The notes: generated from the sequence alone by a model not told the origin. Counted from the first letter of the stretch, positions 54,539 through 63,998 are shown. The stretch: DNA of 64,000 bases from an uncultured Streptococcus sp. (GCA_934229725.1 CAKQDX010000002.1:103841-167840), one strand, 5' to 3'. Numbers and translations: made by a program.

Positions 54539-55069
54539 TTATTTATCTTTTTTATCAAAGTATTTGACTGGTGCTTTTTCTAGATTTCGTAGTGATACCT
54601 TAGCCGTTGCATTTGCCTCCGTACCATAGTCTGAGAAATCAATGGTTAAGTCATGGTCAAAGTCAGCAACGGTATAGTCAACCACAATCTCTTTGACTTC
54701 CTTAGGAGCAATCTTGGTCTTATTAGCAATCTTATCTCTGTCATCATCTTGAGAAAAGACCATTGTAGCAACCTTGACTTCCTTATCTTCTTGTTTAACA
54801 TCAAGAACTACCTTCATCAATAGAGTGTAGGCATTCATGGTTTCCTTACTTGTGTTACTAAGTTTATAGTGTACACGGACAGCCTTTTGTCCTTCAGGCG
54901 ATTCAATTTTATTTGCAGAAAGAACTTGAACACTAGCATCTTGACCAGTAAACAACAATTTGTTTTTATCGTAAGTCCATGTAGGCTCCTTTTCTGTCGC
55001 ACAAGCCGACAAACCAATGATGGTCAAACAGGCCAAAGCAACAAGGCCTAAAATTTTCTTAAAAGTCAT
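54539..55069 (-). CDS. DUF5067 lipoprotein
   Basis: 176 residues with lipobox LSAC (C22 or C23) and an immunoglobulin-like DUF5067 beta domain (VRVHYKLSNTSKETMNAYTL in part). Its function is unknown in the family. Strong promoter of its own (TTGACA-17-CATAAT). Divergent from the MocR gene. Confidence 0.85.
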   Translation of the reverse strand: MTFKKILGLVALACLTIIGLSACATEKEPTWTYDKNKLLFTGQDASVQVLSANKIESPEGQKAVRVHYKLSNTSKETMNAYTLLMKVVLDVKQEDKEVKVATMVFSQDDDRDKIANKTKIAPKEVKEIVVDYTVADFDHDLTIDFSDYGTEANATAKVSLRNLEKAPVKYFDKKDK

Positions 55070-55128
55070 TTTTATAATCTCCTTAAACTTGTTTTGAAGG
55101 GGAATTAATATTTCCTTACAACCTTTTT

Positions 55129-55157
55129 ATTATGTCAAAATCTAATAATCTTGTCAA
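55129..55157 (-). promoter_or_regulatory. promoter of the DUF5067 lipoprotein gene
   Basis: Minus strand TTGACA (55152-55157), 17 bp, CATAAT (55129-55134). It lies back to back with the MocR promoter, 16 bp apart. Confidence 0.7.
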
Positions 55158-55172
55158 ATTTCCCCAGTAACC

Positions 55173-55201
55173 TTGCCTAAAGCCCATATCTAAGGTACAA
55201 T
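55173..55201 (+). promoter_or_regulatory. promoter of the MocR gene
   Basis: TTGCCT, 17 bp, TACAAT, 26 bp before the start codon. Confidence 0.65.
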
Positions 55202-55227
55202 AAGGAAAAATCTGTAAGGGGTCAGTT

Positions 55228-56493
55228 ATGAGTATTTATCAAGATATTATAGAAAGCATTAAGCACGATATCCAAAATGGGAGTTTGGAAAAAGGAAGCA
55301 AGTTACCCTCCATTCGTCAACTTAGCCAGACTTACTCCTGTAGTAAAGATACTGCCCAAAGAGCCCTCTTGGAGCTCAAATATCAAAACTATATTTACGC
55401 TGTCCCCAAAAGTGGCTACTATGTTCTTGAGGGGCGCTCCGATTCAAGTGACAAAGTCCTTCTCAATCTTAATGACTATAATCAGTTGGCCTACGAAGAC
55501 TTTCACCTTTGCCTAGATGAAAGTTTGGCTGGCCATCAAGACTACCTCTTCAATTACTACCATGAACAGGCTGGACTAACAGATCTGGTTGAAGCGTTGA
55601 AGAATCGACTAGCAGCTGATGATATTTATGTGAATGCAAACCAGATTGTCATCACTTCAGGAAGTCAGCAAGCCCTTTACATCCTCTCACAGATGGATTT
55701 TGGTAATGGTGGTCATAAAATTCTCTTGGAACAGCCTACCTACCACCGTATGAACCAACTGGTTAACCGTCAAAAATTGACCTATGAAACCATAAACCGT
55801 GGATTTGATGGACTCGATCTTGACCTCCTTGAAAAGTACTTTAAATCTGGCCAAATTAAGTTCTTCTATACCATTAGCCGTTATTCCAATCCTCTAGGTT
55901 TGAGCTATACCGCCAAAGAAAAGGAAAAGCTGGCTCAACTAGCCAGTCAGTATAATGTTTATATCGTTGAGGATGACTATATGGGGGACTTTAGTGACAG
56001 TAAAAATCTTCCGATTCACTACTATGATACCCACGACCGCATTATTTATATCAAATCATTTTCCATGGCACTTTTCCCTGGGTTACGTTTAGGTAGTGTT
56101 GTCTTACCACCAAATCTCAGAGCGACCTTTTTGGCTCACAAAGGACTTATCGACTACGATACCAACCTCATTATGCAAAAGGCCCTCTCAGTCTACCTAG
56201 ATAACGGCATGTTCCAAAAAAATATTAAAAAACTGCGTGATCTTTTTCAAGAAACCATGGCTAGAAGTCAAGAAACCATTGAACGAGCTAATGTGACTTT
56301 ACCATACCAAATTTCTCCTAGACATATCACTTGGCAACTGCCTAAAGGGCTTTCTTTAGAAAAGTTTAAAGCTCAAACAGAGATGCGTTTCTTAGAGTCT
56401 TCCTTTATTAGCCCTACATCTGATACCTTTCTGCAAATAGGGCACGAAGAGGAATTGAAAACTTTTTTGAAACTTTTGCAAACCATAGACTGA
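55228..56493 (+). CDS. MocR/PdxR-type GntR regulator with aminotransferase-like domain
   Basis: 421 residues: N-terminal winged helix of the GntR family (about 1-70: GSKLPSIRQLSQTYSCSKDT) and a type I aminotransferase-like domain with the PLP lysine in YIKSFS and the PGLRLG motif. MocR proteins use PLP as co-ligand; PdxR members control B6 genes. Placement next to a B6 salvage cluster supports that role (inference). Missing PdxST here suggests salvage rather than synthesis is controlled. Confidence 0.88.
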   Translation: MSIYQDIIESIKHDIQNGSLEKGSKLPSIRQLSQTYSCSKDTAQRALLELKYQNYIYAVPKSGYYVLEGRSDSSDKVLLNLNDYNQLAYEDFHLCLDESLAGHQDYLFNYYHEQAGLTDLVEALKNRLAADDIYVNANQIVITSGSQQALYILSQMDFGNGGHKILLEQPTYHRMNQLVNRQKLTYETINRGFDGLDLDLLEKYFKSGQIKFFYTISRYSNPLGLSYTAKEKEKLAQLASQYNVYIVEDDYMGDFSDSKNLPIHYYDTHDRIIYIKSFSMALFPGLRLGSVVLPPNLRATFLAHKGLIDYDTNLIMQKALSVYLDNGMFQKNIKKLRDLFQETMARSQETIERANVTLPYQISPRHITWQLPKGLSLEKFKAQTEMRFLESSFISPTSDTFLQIGHEEELKTFLKLLQTID

Positions 56494-56508
56494 ATACTCG
56501 TCCACACA

Positions 56509-56532
56509 AAAAGCCATCAAACGATGGCTTTT
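56509..56532 (+). terminator. terminator after the MocR gene, probably bidirectional, disrupted by the IS on one side
   Basis: GCCATC/GATGGC perfect stem with loop AAAC, A/T runs both sides. The target-site duplication starts inside its T tract at 56531, so the element sits between this hairpin and the convergent ATP-cone gene. Confidence 0.85.
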
Positions 56533-56538
56533 GTTTAT
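56531..56538. repeat. 8-bp target-site duplication, left copy
   Basis: TTGTTTAT, identical to the right copy at 57950-57957. Confidence 0.95.
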
Positions 56539-56539
56539 G

Positions 56540-56592
56540 GCTCTATAATTTCTGTAGTGGGTAAAACCACTGTAGAGATTATAGAGCTTTTT
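56540..56592 (+). terminator. hairpin at the left end of the IS
   Basis: Arms GCTCTATAATTTCTGTAGTGG (21 nt in two parts: 56540-56560) and 56567-56587 pair with three mismatches or wobbles around GTAAAA, followed by TTTTT. It overlaps the left terminal repeat and probably blocks read-through into the transposase. Confidence 0.75.
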
Positions 56593-56659
56593 GAGTGTAC
56601 ACAAAAAGTCCCATAAGAACTATAATGAAAAGCGACAAAACCATCATTAGGAAGAACTT

Positions 56660-57916
56660 ATGAGACTTATTAAGAATACCACAGAATTAATTGGAATTAA
56701 AGACCCTAACATCATTATTTCTCTTGTTTTTGAAAAAGATACCTACATTGAGGTTCAAGCAACACTCGATTACCCTGCACCACCATGCCCTCACTGCCAA
56801 GGAAAGATGATCAAATATGACTTTCAAAAGCCTTCTAAAATTCCTCTCCTCGAACAAGCTGGAACACCTACACTACTACGTCTTAAGAAGCGCCGTTTTC
56901 AGTGTAAAAGTTGTAGAAGAGTCACGGTGGCTGAGACATCAATCGTTGAGAAAAACCATCAAATCTCCAATCTAGTCCGACAAAAGGTTGCACAGTTCCT
57001 TACTGAAAAGGTGTCACTAACAGATATTGCCAGAAGACTTCGTGTATCAACGTCCACTGTCTATCGTAAACTTGACCAGTTTACTTTCAAGGAGCATTAT
57101 GACAAACTCCCAGCTGTTATGTCCTGGGATGAGTTTGGCTTCAAGAAAGGTGAACTCGCTTTTGTAGCTCAAAACTATGAGACCAACAAACTCATAACCA
57201 TCCTTGATAATCGCCGTCAAACCACTATTCGAAACCACTTTTTGAAGTATCCATTGAAGGTTCGCCAAAAAGTGCAGTTTATTACAATGGATATGTCAGG
57301 AGCCTATATTCCGCTGGCTCGCAGACTCTTTCCAAACGCCGAAATCATTATTGATCGTTTCCACATCATCCAGCACCTTGGTAGAGCCTTTTTGAAGACA
57401 AGAATTGCCATTATGAACCAGTTTGATAAGAAGTCACTCCCTTATCGAGCCTTGAAGAATCACTGGAGACTCTTCCAAAAGGACAGCCGTAAGCTATCTT
57501 GTAAATCATTTCACTCGAAGACCTTTGGTCAAACCTTAAGTCCACAAGAAGTCGTTAGGAAGACACTTGACTTTTCAGGAGAGCTCGCTAATTATTATAA
57601 CCTCTATCAGCTCTTGCTTTTTCACTTTCAAGAGAAGAGAGTAGATGAGTTTTTTGAGCTCATTCAAGAAAACTTAAAAGACGTCAATCACTACTTCAAA
57701 ACTGTCTTTAGAACCTTTCTTAGACACAAACCATACATCAAAAATGCGCTAGAAACACATTACTCAAATGCAAAATTGGAGGGGACCAATAAGCTTATCA
57801 AAGATATTAAACGTCTGGGCTTCGGTTTTAGAAACTTTATTAACTTTAAGAAACGTGTTTTCATCACGCTGAACATACAAAAAGAGAAAACCTATCAGGT
57901 TCTCTCTAGATGTTAG
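56660..57916 (+). CDS. ISL3-family transposase
   Basis: 418 residues: N-terminal zinc-ribbon-like cysteines (CPHC and CKSC), a helix-turn-helix (SLTDIARRLRVSTSTVYRK) and a DDE domain with SWDEFGF, TMDMSGAY and a Glu near the C-terminus (SNAKLEGTNKLIK). Intact, with start at 56660. Confidence 0.95.
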   Translation: MRLIKNTTELIGIKDPNIIISLVFEKDTYIEVQATLDYPAPPCPHCQGKMIKYDFQKPSKIPLLEQAGTPTLLRLKKRRFQCKSCRRVTVAETSIVEKNHQISNLVRQKVAQFLTEKVSLTDIARRLRVSTSTVYRKLDQFTFKEHYDKLPAVMSWDEFGFKKGELAFVAQNYETNKLITILDNRRQTTIRNHFLKYPLKVRQKVQFITMDMSGAYIPLARRLFPNAEIIIDRFHIIQHLGRAFLKTRIAIMNQFDKKSLPYRALKNHWRLFQKDSRKLSCKSFHSKTFGQTLSPQEVVRKTLDFSGELANYYNLYQLLLFHFQEKRVDEFFELIQENLKDVNHYFKTVFRTFLRHKPYIKNALETHYSNAKLEGTNKLIKDIKRLGFGFRNFINFKKRVFITLNIQKEKTYQVLSRC

Positions 57917-57949
57917 CTTTTCGTCACCCACTACAGTTGACATAGAGCC

Positions 57950-57957
57950 TTGTTTAT
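57950..57957. repeat. 8-bp target-site duplication, right copy
   Basis: TTGTTTAT. It contains the stop codon of the convergent ATP-cone gene, which is preserved because the duplication restores it. Confidence 0.95.
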
Positions 57958-58292
57958 TTAGTTTGTTCAAAGCGAAGGTGGACAATCACCTTGTCTCCAT
58001 AACCGTTACGCTCCAAATCACGTTGTAAACGATAGGAAATGTAATGTTCAGCAATATTGATAAAACCAGCTTCCATAAGACGATTTTCAACCAATGACTG
58101 AATCATGTTAATGGTTGGGCGTTCCACTTGGGCGTCTTGAAGATCAAGCACTACTTTACGAGTTACTTGAGCTAGGTTTTGGCGCCAAGCATCATCAATA
58201 ACATACACAGTCTGGGCTGCTTTTAAGATGGCTTGGTAGATTTTATCAGGATCAAATTCAGCAACTTGACCATTACGTTTAATAATTTGCAT
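57954..58292 (-). CDS. ATP-cone domain protein
   Basis: 112 residues beginning MQIIKRNGQVAEFDPDKIYQAILKAA, a stand-alone ATP-cone as found in NrdR and class I/III ribonucleotide reductases, which senses ATP/dATP. No zinc ribbon, so it is not NrdR. Its stop lies in the target duplication of the IS. The native bidirectional terminator is now 1.4 kb away. Confidence 0.85.
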   Translation of the reverse strand: MQIIKRNGQVAEFDPDKIYQAILKAAQTVYVIDDAWRQNLAQVTRKVVLDLQDAQVERPTINMIQSLVENRLMEAGFINIAEHYISYRLQRDLERNGYGDKVIVHLRFEQTK

Positions 58293-58389
58293 GGCTACCC
58301 TCTTTTCAAGTTTTTTTCTTTTATTATGCAGAGAATTTACATATTTGTCAAGTGCGTACCAAAAATAACACTATTCTTTATTTATTTTT

Positions 58390-59691
58390 CTAAGAACTAG
58401 TCATTTCACTAATAAATTGACTCTCCACCAACTCTATCTTCTCTTCAAATTCTTCAAAACTTTTGCAATTCTGAGGTATATAGAAAGGAAATTTGAAAAT
58501 TTCGCCTCCAAAACCAGCTAAATTCCCAATAAAAATTCTTCCCCTCTCCTCCTTACTAGGAGAAACGACACCAGCAGTTTCAAATTCTAACACATGAAGG
58601 TAAGAAATAATTTGATACAAATCTTCTCGTACGATGGACTTTCCAATCAAGTTTTTATATTTAGCATCCAAAACTATTTTCTTATTGACGTTATAGAAAT
58701 CTGGAAAAACTGTTCTTTGTTTATCCTTAAACAAACTAATCCCTTGTTTACGCTTCTTATTTTCGGGATGAATAAATAATCCTTCTAATAAACAATTTAA
58801 ATATTCTTCCCATAGCCAAGAGACATCAAATAATATACCATACATTTGCTCCCCCTCAATATCAAATCCATGTTTCTTACCTTCAAGAATCATTAAACAA
58901 AGCTTTTGTAACGATAAATACTCATGATAGTAAGGATGTCTCACTGGATTGTTGCGATTCTCTTGAATAATCCTAAATCTATCAACAAATTGAACGTTGG
59001 TAGTATTCTCAATAATCTTATCTACAAAATTTCTGGTTTCTCTATCAACATATAAAACATGTTTACTAGTTTCAGACTGGCTTAAAAAGTCAATGGTGTG
59101 TCTAATTAAATGAATAACACGATTATCAGTGGTTAATTCACGTGTAGAGTAAGCAATTTGACCTAAAAAAGGGACGTTATTTCTTATATGACGACTAATA
59201 TCAATACTTCCCCTAACGCAATTATCATTATAATTAAAGCGTCGATATTCTCTATACAATCCCTTTTTTAAGGCATTTTTTAAGAAATGCGGAAACACAT
59301 AGCAAAGAAGTTTGTATATCTGGTCCTCAAAGGATATACCAATTGGTAAATTTGCCAGATTTATATTTAATACCTTCTTCAACATATAGTAAAGAAAATA
59401 ATCATCATCTCCTTTAGAAAAACGTGAACGAACAATTAGTTGTTCATTTCCTTTACCAATAAAACCAACAATATTACCAGTCTTTAGCTCGCTATTATAT
59501 GTCTCTATGATTTTACTATCTTCTTCCAAATCTTCTGATTCAGCAATCGTCTCTGGAAACAATATAATATTTGATTTTTTTGCTAAATAATTTAAAGTTC
59601 TATCTAATATAACACCAGAAATAAGCGGGTATTTGGAAATGAAAGCTTCTTTAGAAATACCCCATTTATTATCAGTAATATTTTCAATCAT
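58390..59691 (-). CDS. McrC-family nuclease subunit of a type IV restriction system
   Basis: 433 residues: N-terminal beta-rich domain that contacts McrB, and a C-terminal PD-(D/E)xK nuclease with D...DAK in PDFYNVNKKIVLDAKYKN. McrC cleaves DNA when McrB has bound modified cytosine. It overlaps mcrB by 4 bp (ATGA). The coding sequence is complete. Confidence 0.9.
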   Translation of the reverse strand: MIENITDNKWGISKEAFISKYPLISGVILDRTLNYLAKKSNIILFPETIAESEDLEEDSKIIETYNSELKTGNIVGFIGKGNEQLIVRSRFSKGDDDYFLYYMLKKVLNINLANLPIGISFEDQIYKLLCYVFPHFLKNALKKGLYREYRRFNYNDNCVRGSIDISRHIRNNVPFLGQIAYSTRELTTDNRVIHLIRHTIDFLSQSETSKHVLYVDRETRNFVDKIIENTTNVQFVDRFRIIQENRNNPVRHPYYHEYLSLQKLCLMILEGKKHGFDIEGEQMYGILFDVSWLWEEYLNCLLEGLFIHPENKKRKQGISLFKDKQRTVFPDFYNVNKKIVLDAKYKNLIGKSIVREDLYQIISYLHVLEFETAGVVSPSKEERGRIFIGNLAGFGGEIFKFPFYIPQNCKSFEEFEEKIELVESQFISEMTSS

Positions 59692-61067
59692 TTGCTTTCT
59701 TCAATTCTATCGTAGACTTTCTTTAGTTCTTCCAATTGTTCAAAACTATTATATGAAACTCGAAGATAGTCAACTAATAATGGGAGAAGATAGTCATTCC
59801 ATAATAAGTCGTAATTATAACCAAGTTCTGATAGTTTCAAGAAGTAACTTGCTCCAATATGATAGTTTGAATTAAGACCTTCAATTTTATCTATTTCATT
59901 ATTCAGATTGCGTAATTTACCTTTAACCTCATCTAATTGATTTTCATCGATAACACTGTCTAACATCATTAGAGATTCTTCAGCAGTAATTTCAATAAAT
60001 CTGAATCGTCGACGCATTGCAAATTCAAAACTGTCGACTGAACGATCAATATCATTCATAGTACCAATAATGTAAACATTTTCGGGTATATAGAACTTAT
60101 CACCGGGATTCTTACCATCGGTACCATCGTAAAGATTAGCGAACTGTGTCGTTACGGAACCTTCAACCCCTCTATACCCTGGATCAATGGAGAAGAAAAG
60201 CTCACCAAAGATTTTGGACATATCACCTCGGTTGATTTCATCAATAATGAAAACATAAGGTTTAGCAGATTTACTTTCCTGAGGTTCTACATAATCTAAT
60301 AGCCCATAATCTTCTTTCAAATGATCTAAGACTTTCTTTTGGTAAGTCTCGGATTTTAATCCCGTATCTTTATTTCTATACAACAAAGCAACTTTTTCCT
60401 TTGTAGCAACAGGAGAATCAAATTTAATATTACCCATGCTATTAATTGTTACGGTAGCTTTACTCCTAGGAAATTTATACTCTTGTCTTTTTTCATTTAT
60501 GTTAAGAACTAACTTATCCCAACACTCATCAAAATTATCTTGACCACCAGTTTGATTACTTCTTTTGGCTTTACCGCAAAAATCCATAAAGATACCATTT
60601 CGTCGCTCAAATCCAATCTCACCCTCACGATTGACAGGTCTCAAGCCCTCAACAAAATCTGAGTAATCATAGTTAGGATGAAACTGGACGAAACCAAATT
60701 GTTCAGACTTGTCTAATTCATCGACGTTACATCCAATCATATTTGCTGCAATCTGGCGAGCCAAAAACGTTTTTCCTGTACCGGGTGCACCTCGGAAAAT
60801 AAGATTTTTTGAGTTCTTTAAACTGTTCGTATATTTTTCTACTCGTGAAAAAAACATCTTGTTTTCTCCTCCCTCTCTTATGGACAAATAAGTGTCATAA
60901 AAAGATACTAGATTATCACTTGGCACACCTTCAGAAAAAAGATCCAAAGAACCCAAGTCACATTGCAATACTTCTTCAATATCTTTACTAATTTTCTGAT
61001 TCCATCTGAAGATATGTAAAGATTTTATTTTATAATTTTCAAATGTTGCTCGTATATTTCCCCCCAC
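59688..61067 (-). CDS. McrB-family AAA+ GTPase (main part of a damaged gene)
   Basis: 459 residues: Walker A GAPGTGKT (about residues 95-102), FVQFHPNYDYSDFVEGLRP, Walker B FIIDEINRG and the GTMNDIDRSVDSFEFAMRRRF signature of the McrB clade. In this frame it can only start at GTG 61065-61067 in a run of six G, with no ribosome site. The DNA-recognition N-terminus is in the separate frame upstream, so the product may not be made or not be functional. Confidence 0.85.
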   Translation of the reverse strand: MGGNIRATFENYKIKSLHIFRWNQKISKDIEEVLQCDLGSLDLFSEGVPSDNLVSFYDTYLSIREGGENKMFFSRVEKYTNSLKNSKNLIFRGAPGTGKTFLARQIAANMIGCNVDELDKSEQFGFVQFHPNYDYSDFVEGLRPVNREGEIGFERRNGIFMDFCGKAKRSNQTGGQDNFDECWDKLVLNINEKRQEYKFPRSKATVTINSMGNIKFDSPVATKEKVALLYRNKDTGLKSETYQKKVLDHLKEDYGLLDYVEPQESKSAKPYVFIIDEINRGDMSKIFGELFFSIDPGYRGVEGSVTTQFANLYDGTDGKNPGDKFYIPENVYIIGTMNDIDRSVDSFEFAMRRRFRFIEITAEESLMMLDSVIDENQLDEVKGKLRNLNNEIDKIEGLNSNYHIGASYFLKLSELGYNYDLLWNDYLLPLLVDYLRVSYNSFEQLEELKKVYDRIEESK

Positions 61068-61345
61068 AAACTAGGACCAATATTGTAGTCTATCTAAGGA
61101 AGTGTTGTTAAACCATTACCATTTTTCGGACCATATGAACCGCTATTAAATAGATGAACTTGATATTCAATATTACTTATTGAAATTGATGTGTAATTAT
61201 GTATTTTTTTGTACTGATTCTTTTCGAATCCTTCCAATCCAAGTTCAGTACTTCTATTATTATTTATAATATTCGCTTCAGCTTGTTGTACAAATCGTTT
61301 CAATAAATACTTAAATTGATTGTAAACTTCTCCATCATTGCCCAT
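61060..61345 (-). pseudogene. broken 5' part of mcrB (stop plus frameshift)
   Basis: ATG at 61343-61345 with GGAGAG 7 nt upstream opens a frame of 83 codons, ending TTLP then TAG at 61094-61096. If the TAG is read through (TGG would give Trp), the frame runs IDYNIGPSLWG to the six-G run at 61060-61065, where adding one base joins it to the main McrB frame (GGNIRATFENYK). Two lesions thus separate the N-terminal domain from the AAA+ part. A genuine short gene is possible but less likely. Confidence 0.65.
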
Positions 61346-61417
61346 CTTTACTCTCTCCAATCAAGATTTAAATATGATGTCTTAAAAATCCATCTTCTCA
61401 GATGGATTTTCTAACTA

Positions 61418-63826
61418 TTAACGTACTTCTGCTTTAACTTTTTCAGTGAGAGCTTTGGTAATTTTTTCCATGTATTTGGCAACTTCTTCGTCAGTGAGGT
61501 TGTCATTTGGATTTTGGAAGGTAAGGCTATAGGCCATTGATTTCATTCCTGCACCAAGTTTTTCACCTGCATAAACGTCAAAGAGTTTAACAGCAACCAA
61601 GCGTTTTACACCTGCTGAGTTAATAGCATCAAGAACTTCTTGATGAGTGATTTCTGCCTTGAGAAGAAGGGCGATATCACGTGATACTGCAGGGAATTTT
61701 GTGATTTCAACAAATGGTTGATCTGGTTGCAAGGCAGCTTCTACAGCGTTAAGATTAATTTCAGCTACATAAGTTTCTGGAATACCGTAGTTCTTGGCGG
61801 TTTGAGGGTGTACTTGACCAAGGAAACCAATAGTTTGACCATCAAGTACAATAGTCGCAGTACGACCTGGGTGCATACTTGCTAGATCTTTTGTCGCTAC
61901 ATAGTCAACTGAAACTTCAAGCTTATCGAAGAGAGCTTCCACGATACCTTTGGCATAGAAGAAATCAACTGGCGTTGCTTTGGTTTGGAAATCTTTTTCA
62001 GCGACAAGTCCAGAAATGGCAAAGGCGAAGGTATTGATTTCATTTGGCAAATCTTCTTTCGGATTGCCTTTTTGCTCAAACACTTTACCGATTTCATAGA
62101 TGGCGACGTTGCTATTCTTACGGTTAACGTTGTAAGCAACGGTATCAAGCATACCAGAAACCATGTTTTGACGGAGAGCTGAGCGATCAACAGTCATTGG
62201 CCACATCAACTCAGTCAAGTTACTTGGTGTCACTGCAAATTCAACAGCTTTTTCAGGTGTTGTCAAAGCATATGAGATAATCTCAGTCAGACCGGCTCCT
62301 TCAGCAATGGTACGAATCTTACGGCGTAGAGCTTGTGTTTTCGTTAATTCACCAGCTGTACCTGCTGCTTCTGGGAGTGTTGTAGGCAATTTTTCATAAC
62401 CATAAATACGGGCAATTTCTTCGACCAAGTCAGCTTGGATCGCAATGTCCCAACGGCGACGTGGTACAGATACTGTGAATTTTTCAGCATCACCTGAAAG
62501 ACCAAAACCAAGTTTGGCAAAGACATCTTCAATATCTGCAAATGTCAATTCAGTACCAAGGCGAACATTCACGTAGTCAAGGCTTGTAGAAACTTGAACT
62601 GGCTCTGTGTCGACTGAACCTGCTTGAACACGGCCTGCAAGAACAGTACCATTTGCCAATTCTTGCAACATAGCTGCTGCAAAATCAAGGGCTTCAAGGA
62701 CAGTATCGTTATTGACACCTTTTTCAAAGCGTGATGATGATTCTGAACGAAGGTTGAGACGGCTACTTGTCTTACGAACTGATTTTCCATCAAAAACAGC
62801 AGCTTCGAGAACAACGTTTTCAGAGTTGTTATCAATTTCAGTTGAAGCGCCACCCATAACACCTGCAAGAGCTACCGGTTTGTCAGCTACTGTGATAACA
62901 ATATCTTCAGCAGTCAATTCACGTTCTTCACCATCAAGAGTGACCAATTTTTCACCGTCACGAGCATCACGGGCAACGATACGTGAGTCTTCAAATTTGT
63001 CCAAATCGAAGGCGTGCATAGGTTGTCCAAAGTAGAGAAGAACATAGTTTGTCACGTCCACCACGTTGTTGATTGGACGAATACCAGCATTCATGAGAAG
63101 GTTTTGCAACCATTGTGGACTTGGTTGAACAGTGACATTCTCAACCACACGGCTAGCATAAGTAGCCACCTTATCGCTTTCGATAGCTACTGAAATCTTA
63201 TCAGAAGCTGGTTTGCTGTCTTCAGTGACCGTTTTTTCTGGGAAGTGAACAGATTTTCCGTAGATTGCTGCAACTTCATGAGCGACACCACGCATAGAAA
63301 GGGCATCCGCACGGTTAGGCGTGATTGACAATTCGATGATTTCATCATCAAGGTCAAGATATGGGAAAATGCTATCTCCAGGTACGGCATCTTCTGGCAA
63401 AATTTGGATACCATCCGCAAATTCTTTAGGAATAATACTATCTGGAAGACCAAGTTCAGCCAAAGAACAGATCATACCGAGAGATTCCATGCCACGAATT
63501 TTACCTTTTTTGATTTTGTAGTTGTCTGCGATACGAGCACCAGGAATGGCAACAATGACCTTGATTCCAGCAGTAACATTTGGAGCGCCACAAACAATTT
63601 GACGTGGACCTTCAGCATCTCCTGTATCAACTTGGCACAAGTGTAAGTGGGTTTCAGGCACATCTTCACATGACAAGATATGACCAACAACCAATTTTGA
63701 CAAGCCCTCATCAGGTGTTTCAACACCTTCCACTTCAATACCTGTCGTTGACATTTTTTCAGCGAGTTCAGCAGTGGTAACATCCACATCAACCAACTCT
63801 TTTAACCATTTATAACTAACTAGCAT
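61418..63826 (-). CDS. pheT: phenylalanine--tRNA ligase beta subunit
   Basis: 802 residues of the alpha2-beta2 synthetase: tRNA-binding (OB) domain about 40-155 (LVVGHILSCEDVPETHLHLCQ), B3/B4 editing region, B5 domain, catalytic-like core and C-terminal ferredoxin-like anticodon domain (FPAVSRDIALLLKAEITHQEV). The start ATG at 63824-63826 gives the family N-terminus MLVSYKWLKELVDV; seventeen further upstream codons are unsupported and the ribosome site is weak. Confidence 0.96.
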   Translation of the reverse strand: MLVSYKWLKELVDVDVTTAELAEKMSTTGIEVEGVETPDEGLSKLVVGHILSCEDVPETHLHLCQVDTGDAEGPRQIVCGAPNVTAGIKVIVAIPGARIADNYKIKKGKIRGMESLGMICSLAELGLPDSIIPKEFADGIQILPEDAVPGDSIFPYLDLDDEIIELSITPNRADALSMRGVAHEVAAIYGKSVHFPEKTVTEDSKPASDKISVAIESDKVATYASRVVENVTVQPSPQWLQNLLMNAGIRPINNVVDVTNYVLLYFGQPMHAFDLDKFEDSRIVARDARDGEKLVTLDGEERELTAEDIVITVADKPVALAGVMGGASTEIDNNSENVVLEAAVFDGKSVRKTSSRLNLRSESSSRFEKGVNNDTVLEALDFAAAMLQELANGTVLAGRVQAGSVDTEPVQVSTSLDYVNVRLGTELTFADIEDVFAKLGFGLSGDAEKFTVSVPRRRWDIAIQADLVEEIARIYGYEKLPTTLPEAAGTAGELTKTQALRRKIRTIAEGAGLTEIISYALTTPEKAVEFAVTPSNLTELMWPMTVDRSALRQNMVSGMLDTVAYNVNRKNSNVAIYEIGKVFEQKGNPKEDLPNEINTFAFAISGLVAEKDFQTKATPVDFFYAKGIVEALFDKLEVSVDYVATKDLASMHPGRTATIVLDGQTIGFLGQVHPQTAKNYGIPETYVAEINLNAVEAALQPDQPFVEITKFPAVSRDIALLLKAEITHQEVLDAINSAGVKRLVAVKLFDVYAGEKLGAGMKSMAYSLTFQNPNDNLTDEEVAKYMEKITKALTEKVKAEVR

Positions 63827-63869
63827 AATTATGATACCAAGCCCGTTAAGAGCTCTCAGCAAAAATAGG

Positions 63870-63906
63870 AAAGGCAACGCTGGTGCATCAGCACCTAGGC
63901 GCCTTT
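63870..63906 (-). promoter_or_regulatory. two-part hairpin upstream of pheT
   Basis: AAAGGC/GCCTTT outer stem and GGTGC/GCACC inner stem (loop ATCA), minus strand followed by CCTATTTTTG. It may be a terminator for the preceding gene or an attenuator; no T-box is visible. Confidence 0.5.
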
Positions 63907-63935
63907 ATCTTTTTTGCCCAGAGCTTAGGGCGGGT

Positions 63936-63998
63936 TCAAATCCTTTCTCTATAATTAGGAACAAAATATTTAGATTCAAAGACAACCAATCTCGAACT
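63936..63998 (-). CDS. possible 3' end of the gene upstream of pheT (partial)
   Basis: Twenty codons open to the window edge ending FVPNYRERI and TGA. The frame reads like real coding sequence, but it is too short to identify. Confidence 0.3.
   Translation of the reverse strand, partial: SSRLVVFESKYFVPNYRERI

Larger units (their letters stand above)
56539..57949 (+). mobile_element. insertion sequence, ISL3 family (IS1193-like), complete
   Basis: 1411 bp with imperfect terminal inverted repeats (both ends start GGCTCTAT and share CTGTAGTGGGT) and a flanking 8-bp duplication, as usual for ISL3. It contains a full transposase. Sequence is intact, suggesting a recent insertion. Confidence 0.95.
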
